Positions 59,499 to 64,000 of a DNA stretch of 64,000 nucleotides are shown piece after piece; the first letter of the stretch is position 1, and each line of letters begins with the position of its first letter. The DNA is from Acidaminococcus fermentans DSM 20731 (GTDB lineage Bacteria > Bacillota > Negativicutes > Acidaminococcales > Acidaminococcaceae), in NCBI RefSeq assembly GCF_000025305.1, contig NC_013740.1, positions 310,001-374,000 on the forward strand. The letters run 5' to 3'. The notes under the pieces were generated by a model. The model saw nothing but the letters and a program-made list of their open reading frames with translations, was not told the DNA's origin and made no database searches. Position numbers and translations under genes: made by a program.

Positions 59499-61456
59499 CG
59501 CTCAATGGCCGCTATGAAATCATTGACAAAATCGGCGGAGGCGGCATGGCTGAGGTGTTCCACGGGTATGACACGGTACTCCACCGGGATGTGGGCATCA
59601 AGATCCTCCGGGATCAGTTCATCCAGGACAAACAGTTTGTGGCCCGGTTCCGTCAGGAAGCCTGCAATGCAGCCTGTCTGTCCCACCCCAACATTGTCAA
59701 TATCTACGACAGCGGCAACGAAAATGAGATTTACTATATTGTGATGGAATATGTGGTGGGCCGTTCCCTGAAGGAAGTCATCCAGGAAAACGGTGCCCTG
59801 GATTACAAGACGGCCGTCCGGTATGCCATCGGCATCGCATCGGCCCTGAAACAGGCCCATGACCATTCCATCGTCCATTGCGATGTGAAGAGCCAGAACA
59901 TCCTCATCGACACCAAAGGGGTGCCCAAGATCACGGATTTCGGCATCGCCCGGGCCTTTGGCCAGCCCAGCAATGCATCTGAAAAAAATGTCATCGGTTC
60001 GGTCTATTATCTTTCACCGGAACAGGCGGCCGGTCAGCCGGTGACTCCCCAATCGGATCTGTATTCCCTGGGGGTGGTGCTGTTCGAGATGCTCACCGGG
60101 AAACTGCCCTATGACGGGGATACGCCGCTGGAAGTGGCCCGGATGCATCTGGAATCCTCCACCCCTTCCGCCCGCCGGTATGATCCGGATATTCCCTATT
60201 ATCTGGACAACATCATCACCAAGGCCCTGGCCAAGAATCCCCGGCTGCGGTATGCCACGGCGGATGATTTCCTCACGGACCTGAAGCATGCCCAGACCCA
60301 TCTGCTTGGAGATCTGGGAGGGGACGAGGATGCCTGGAGCAATCCCCGGAAGCATCCGGTGAGCGATGAGACTATGGTCATCAGCAAAAGCGACATGCTG
60401 GACGGGATTCTGAAACCCCAGAGGGCGGAAGCGGCGGAAAAACGGCCGGAAGCCCAGACGGAAAAGCCCCAAAAGGATGGGGAGGATTCTGCGGGCGGTC
60501 TGTTGGAAAAATACGGGAAAAAGAAACTCCTGGCCTTCTTCATGGCGGCCATCGTACTGCTGTCCGGGATCATCTATGCCATCCTCAGCTATACCAGCGG
60601 GGATGTGACGGTGCCGGATCTGAAAGGCAAGACCATTGTGGAGGCGGAAGCCATCCTGACCAGGGATAAACTGGGGTATACCCTGACGGAGGAATATGAT
60701 TCCAAGGCCACTCCCGGGGTGATCATCAAGCAGAATCCGGCTGCCCACAGCCGGGTCAAGGCAGGAAGGAAGATCCACCTGGTGGTCAGCAAGGGACCGG
60801 AACCCGGGGTGGTGCCGGACCTGAAGAAGAAAACCCTGGCGGAGGCCACCACCATGCTGGAAAAGGCCAGGCTGAAAGTGGGGAACGTAACCGTGAAGTA
60901 TGAAGCGGGAGCCCCCAAGGGAAGCGTGCTCTCTCAGAGCATTGCCCCCAAACAGAAAGTCAGCGAAGGGACCAGTGTGGATCTGGTGGTGAACATCAGC
61001 GGCAACCAGACCGTGGTGCCCGATCTGTCCGGCCTGAGCCTGGCAGAAGCCCGGAACCAGCTGAGCAGTGTGGGACTGACCATCGGCAGCATCCAGGCCC
61101 AGGAAAGCGACAAGGCCAAGGATACGGTACTGTCCAGTGATCCGGGCAGCGGGTCCGTGATCGACCGGGGCGGAGCCGTCAGCCTGGTGGTGTCCGCAGG
61201 GAAGAAGGAAGAAAAGAAGAGCCGGAGCAGTTCCGGCAGCAGCGGGGGCAGTTCCCGGACCATCGGGTACACGGTTCCCGGCAGCGGCAGTGCCAAAAAC
61301 GTGAAAATCATCGTATCCGATGAGAACAGTACCCGGACCATCTTCTCCGATTCGGTGGCTCCCGGTACCCGGATCACCCGGACGGTTACAGTAGGCTCCG
61401 GGGCCAGCGTCCAGATCTATGTGAACGGAGAATTGGCGGAGGATAAGGCTCTGTGA
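59483..61456 (+). CDS. PASTA-domain Ser/Thr protein kinase (PknB/PrkC family)
   Basis: A membrane kinase sensing cell-wall fragments. The 657-aa protein has a cytoplasmic kinase domain (about residues 10-275; glycine loop GGGGMAEVFHGYD, catalytic D134, DFGIARA) and one span (about 349-369). Three PASTA domains follow (from about 374, 441 and 511), then a serine/glycine linker and an extra C-terminal domain. The usual HRD triad is H132-C133-D134, a variation seen in some Firmicute homologues. It acts with the phosphatase upstream and RsgA downstream. Confidence 0.94.
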   Translation: MEGRITLNGRYEIIDKIGGGGMAEVFHGYDTVLHRDVGIKILRDQFIQDKQFVARFRQEACNAACLSHPNIVNIYDSGNENEIYYIVMEYVVGRSLKEVIQENGALDYKTAVRYAIGIASALKQAHDHSIVHCDVKSQNILIDTKGVPKITDFGIARAFGQPSNASEKNVIGSVYYLSPEQAAGQPVTPQSDLYSLGVVLFEMLTGKLPYDGDTPLEVARMHLESSTPSARRYDPDIPYYLDNIITKALAKNPRLRYATADDFLTDLKHAQTHLLGDLGGDEDAWSNPRKHPVSDETMVISKSDMLDGILKPQRAEAAEKRPEAQTEKPQKDGEDSAGGLLEKYGKKKLLAFFMAAIVLLSGIIYAILSYTSGDVTVPDLKGKTIVEAEAILTRDKLGYTLTEEYDSKATPGVIIKQNPAAHSRVKAGRKIHLVVSKGPEPGVVPDLKKKTLAEATTMLEKARLKVGNVTVKYEAGAPKGSVLSQSIAPKQKVSEGTSVDLVVNISGNQTVVPDLSGLSLAEARNQLSSVGLTIGSIQAQESDKAKDTVLSSDPGSGSVIDRGGAVSLVVSAGKKEEKKSRSSSGSSGGSSRTIGYTVPGSGSAKNVKIIVSDENSTRTIFSDSVAPGTRITRTVTVGSGASVQIYVNGELAEDKAL

Positions 61457-62340
61457 GTACGGCAACAGGGAGAATCATCAAAACCTACAACGGGTATTAC
61501 TACGTGGCGGGAGACGACGGAGTCCTGTACACCTGCAAGGTGAAAGGGCGGATGAAGCAGAAACGCTTCATCATGGCCGCCGGCGACCGGGTGGAACTGG
61601 AAGCCCAGGGGGCGGAAGGGATGATCCGCCAGGTGCTTCCCCGGCAGAACCTGCTCCAGCGCCCTCTGGTGGCCAATCTGGATTGTCTGATGGCGGTCTT
61701 TGCCTGCGGGGATCCGGATCCCAGTTTCCTGCTGGTGGACAAACTGCTGGCCCTGGCGGAAGCGGCGGGGATCCCGGCGGCTCTGGTCCTGAACAAACGG
61801 GACCTGGCGCCGGCGGGACTCATCGACCGGTTCCGGTCCATCTATGAGCCCCTGGGCTATCCGGTACTTCCGGTGGAGGCCCGGGAAGGCCTGGGACTGG
61901 AACCCATCCTGGAGCGGGTCAAAGGCCATACGGTGGCTTTTGGCGGCCCTTCCGGGGCCGGGAAATCCACCCTGCTGAACCATCTGGATCCGTCCCTGAC
62001 CCTGAAAACCGGTCACGTAAGCAGCAAGATCGGCCGGGGGCGGCATACCACCCGGTTTGCAGAACTGCTGCCCTTTGCCGGAGGATATATTGTGGATACC
62101 CCCGGTTTCGGGAACATCGACCTGTCCGAACTCCAGATGGACCAGGCGGCGGACGGGTTCCGGGAAATCCGGAAACAGGAGGGCCTCTGCCGGTTCACCG
62201 GCTGCACCCATACCCATGAACCGGACTGTGAAGTGAAAGCGGCGGTGGAACGGGGAGAAATCGCCCCCAGCCGCTATGCTTCCTACTGCACCATCCGTCA
62301 GGAACTGGCGGATCCAAAGAAAAGAGGTAAAAAATCATGA
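61453..62340 (+). CDS. rsgA: Ribosome small subunit-dependent GTPase RsgA
   Basis: Checks late maturation of the 30S subunit. The 295-aa circularly permuted GTPase has an OB-fold N-terminus, G4 NKRD first, then the P-loop [13 protein letters not shown] (near residues 163-175), DTPGF, and a zinc-binding C-terminus ([14 protein letters not shown]). It starts with GTG overlapping the kinase stop. RsgA is a known kinase target in B. subtilis, matching the gene order. Confidence 0.95.
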   Translation: MSTATGRIIKTYNGYYYVAGDDGVLYTCKVKGRMKQKRFIMAAGDRVELEAQGAEGMIRQVLPRQNLLQRPLVANLDCLMAVFACGDPDPSFLLVDKLLALAEAAGIPAALVLNKRDLAPAGLIDRFRSIYEPLGYPVLPVEAREGLGLEPILERVKGHTVAFGGPSGAGKSTLLNHLDPSLTLKTGHVSSKIGRGRHTTRFAELLPFAGGYIVDTPGFGNIDLSELQMDQAADGFREIRKQEGLCRFTGCTHTHEPDCEVKAAVERGEIAPSRYASYCTIRQELADPKKRGKKS

Positions 62341-62978
62341 CCATCATTGCTCCTTCCATTTTGTCTTCTGATTTTTCCCGTCTGGGGGAAGAAGTGGCCC
62401 GCATCCAGGATGCGGGAGCTGACTGGTGCCATATCGATGTGATGGACGGCCAGTTCGTCCCCAACCTGACCTTCGGGGCCCCTGTGGTGAAATCCCTGCG
62501 GAAACGGACGGAGATGTTTTTTGACTGCCACCTGATGGTGGAAAATCCGGAAAACTATGTGGACAGCTTTGCCGCAGCCGGGGCCGACCTGATCTGCGTC
62601 CATGCGGAAGCCACCCACCATCTCCACCGGCTGCTCCAGAGCATCCACAGCAAGGGCATCCAGGCCGGTGTGGCGCTGAACCCCGCCACGCCGCTGTGCC
62701 AGATCGAGGAAATCCTGCCTTATGCGGACATGATCCTGATCATGAGCGTGAACCCCGGCTTTGGCGGGCAGAAATTCATCCCCACCAGTGTGGACAAGAT
62801 CCGCCGGCTGAAACAGATGATCCGGGAGCGGGACCTGAAGACCCTGATCGAAGTGGACGGCGGGGTCAATGGGGAAACGGCCAAAGCCTGCCGGGAAGCC
62901 GGGGCCGATGTGCTGGTGGCCGGATCCTTTGTGTTCGGAGCGGCGGATATGCAGGAAGCGGTAGCGGCCCTGCGGTAA
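62337..62978 (+). CDS. rpe: Ribulose-phosphate 3-epimerase
   Basis: Interconverts ribulose-5-phosphate and xylulose-5-phosphate. The 213-aa TIM barrel has [57 protein letters not shown] and EVDGGVN. Coupled to rsgA by an ATGA overlap. Confidence 0.96.
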   Translation: MTIIAPSILSSDFSRLGEEVARIQDAGADWCHIDVMDGQFVPNLTFGAPVVKSLRKRTEMFFDCHLMVENPENYVDSFAAAGADLICVHAEATHHLHRLLQSIHSKGIQAGVALNPATPLCQIEEILPYADMILIMSVNPGFGGQKFIPTSVDKIRRLKQMIRERDLKTLIEVDGGVNGETAKACREAGADVLVAGSFVFGAADMQEAVAALR

Positions 62979-62982
62979 GACC

Positions 62983-64000
62983 ATGAAAGCCTTTCTGCAG
63001 AAACACCGGCGGAAAATCAAATGGATCCTGCTCTGCGTCCTGGCCAGTTTTCTGGTGCTGGCATGGCTGGCCTACATTGCCAGTATCCATGCGGCCCAGA
63101 TCTTCAACCGGGAAATGGCCAGGCAGCATTTCTTTGACGGGACCATTACCGTGGAACGGCTGACGGCCACCCCTCTGGGCCATGTACGGTTTGAAAATCT
63201 GGAATGGAAGGGCAGCCATGACGGCAACCGGGTATTCATCCCCAGAGGATCCTTCCAGGTGAAGCCCATGGATATCGTCCTGAGGAAAATCAGCACCCGG
63301 ACCATCCAGGAACTGGAGCTGAACGAGGCGGAAATCGATCTGACCTTTACGGAGCATATGCATATCCGGGGCATCCAGGCGGCGGAACTGTCCCAGCCGG
63401 CGGCCCGGAAGGGAAAGAAGAAATTCGACATCAAGCTGAAAAACGTGGATGCCCGGGTGAAACTGAATCACTGCCGGATGACCGCACGCTACAGACAGCG
63501 GATCCATACCTTCCAGGATGTGAATGCGGATCTTCGCTACAACAGCAATGACCGGCTCACCATTGATTTTTCCACCGGGGAACTGGGCGGGACCCTGGAA
63601 GGAAAAGGGGTGGACATCCAGGGCAGTGTGGATCTGAAGCCTCCGGTTTCTACCTATGATCTGAAACTGGGCATCAAGGAACTGAATCCCTCCTCTCTGG
63701 GTACGGGGCTGAATATCCGGGAACGGGTCACCGCCAGTGCCACGGTAACGGGAGAGCTGCCGAAACCGGTGATCGTGGGAGAACTGTATATGCCCAATCT
63801 GAATCTGCCGGGTCTGAAGTTCACCGAGGTCAAAGGAAATTTCAAATACGAAGATGGATACATCGATGCCCAGAATGTAACGGCGGACATCTTCGAGGGG
63901 AACTGTGATGCCCGGGGCGGCTTCAACATCGACACCAAGGCCTATACGGTCAGTGTCATGGGCCATGACCTCCACAGTGAAGATGCCACCAACATCCCCT
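62983..64000 (+). CDS. TamB/AsmA-superfamily protein, truncated by window end
   Basis: An open frame of at least 339 codons runs to the window edge. One N-terminal signal anchor (WILLCVLASFLVLAWLAYIA, about residues 14-33) is followed by beta-strand-rich repeats of the AsmA/TamB type (TVERLTATPLGHVRFENL, IQGSVDLKPPVSTYDLKL). Such proteins bridge the periplasm and move phospholipids or assemble outer-membrane proteins, which fits a diderm cell. It starts four bases after rpe. Family assignment is by pattern only. Confidence 0.72.
   Translation, partial: MKAFLQKHRRKIKWILLCVLASFLVLAWLAYIASIHAAQIFNREMARQHFFDGTITVERLTATPLGHVRFENLEWKGSHDGNRVFIPRGSFQVKPMDIVLRKISTRTIQELELNEAEIDLTFTEHMHIRGIQAAELSQPAARKGKKKFDIKLKNVDARVKLNHCRMTARYRQRIHTFQDVNADLRYNSNDRLTIDFSTGELGGTLEGKGVDIQGSVDLKPPVSTYDLKLGIKELNPSSLGTGLNIRERVTASATVTGELPKPVIVGELYMPNLNLPGLKFTEVKGNFKYEDGYIDAQNVTADIFEGNCDARGGFNIDTKAYTVSVMGHDLHSEDATNIP

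Overview
The window looks like chromosome of a diderm Firmicute of the class Negativicutes, probably near Acidaminococcus, Phascolarctobacterium or Megasphaera (inference). Firmicute-type RNA regulation (two T-box leaders, a SAM-I riboswitch) sits beside outer-membrane-type functions: a TolC-like channel with a periplasmic adaptor, and the start of a TamB/AsmA-like protein. The flavodoxin also resembles the Megasphaera elsdenii protein. Arginine is mostly CGG, except in tuf, the ribosomal-protein genes and the rubrerythrin gene, which use many CGT codons. I see no transposase, phage gene or CRISPR array.

Layout. 1-1030: uppP. 1071-6318: information-processing block, with five tRNAs (Thr, Tyr, initiator Met, Thr, Met), tuf, then rpmG-secE-nusG-rplKAJL with an L10 leader; it ends after rplL without rpoBC. 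6347-10450: a T-box-controlled MetNIQ-type importer and an M20 amidohydrolase. The T-box features point to tRNA-Cys rather than tRNA-Met. 10523-12152: a UPF0756 membrane protein, then flavodoxin and a DUF3793 gene on the minus strand. 12395-18924: a tripartite exporter (TolC-like channel, HlyD adaptor, double ATPase, two permeases). 19087-22741: an M20 peptidase, two zinc-ribbon membrane proteins, an L,D-transpeptidase and a GNAT protein. 22821-29686: a complete trpEGDCFBA operon behind a tRNA-Trp T-box.

30070-36749: an LCP-family cell-wall protein, a possible tiny RNA, a 59-aa membrane protein, an AroE-like dehydrogenase with a TRAP transporter, and aroD on the minus strand. 36997-42873: YfcC carrier, PepD-type dipeptidase, a DUF5714 gene, an ArnT-like glycosyltransferase and an unknown gene. 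43063-47676: a LysR regulator (minus), bioY, then hemC, cobA-hemD and a precorrin-2 dehydrogenase. 47824-50227: rubrerythrin, a LUD protein and an orphan citC. 50237-64000: SAM-I riboswitch, metK and priA, then a long, tightly packed run def-fmt-DUF116-rsmB-rlmN-PP2C-pknB-rsgA-rpe ending in a truncated TamB/AsmA-like gene.

The best leads for new biology are between genes. They are (1) locus-specific arrays of four 7-bp units, about 28 bp each, at five sites near terminator-like hairpins; (2) recurrent hairpin families at gene ends; (3) a TTGTATACAA-type operator at three promoters; (4) a 26-bp perfect palindrome between the flavodoxin and exporter operons; and (5) the cysteine-type T-box in front of a transporter that homology alone would label methionine-specific.
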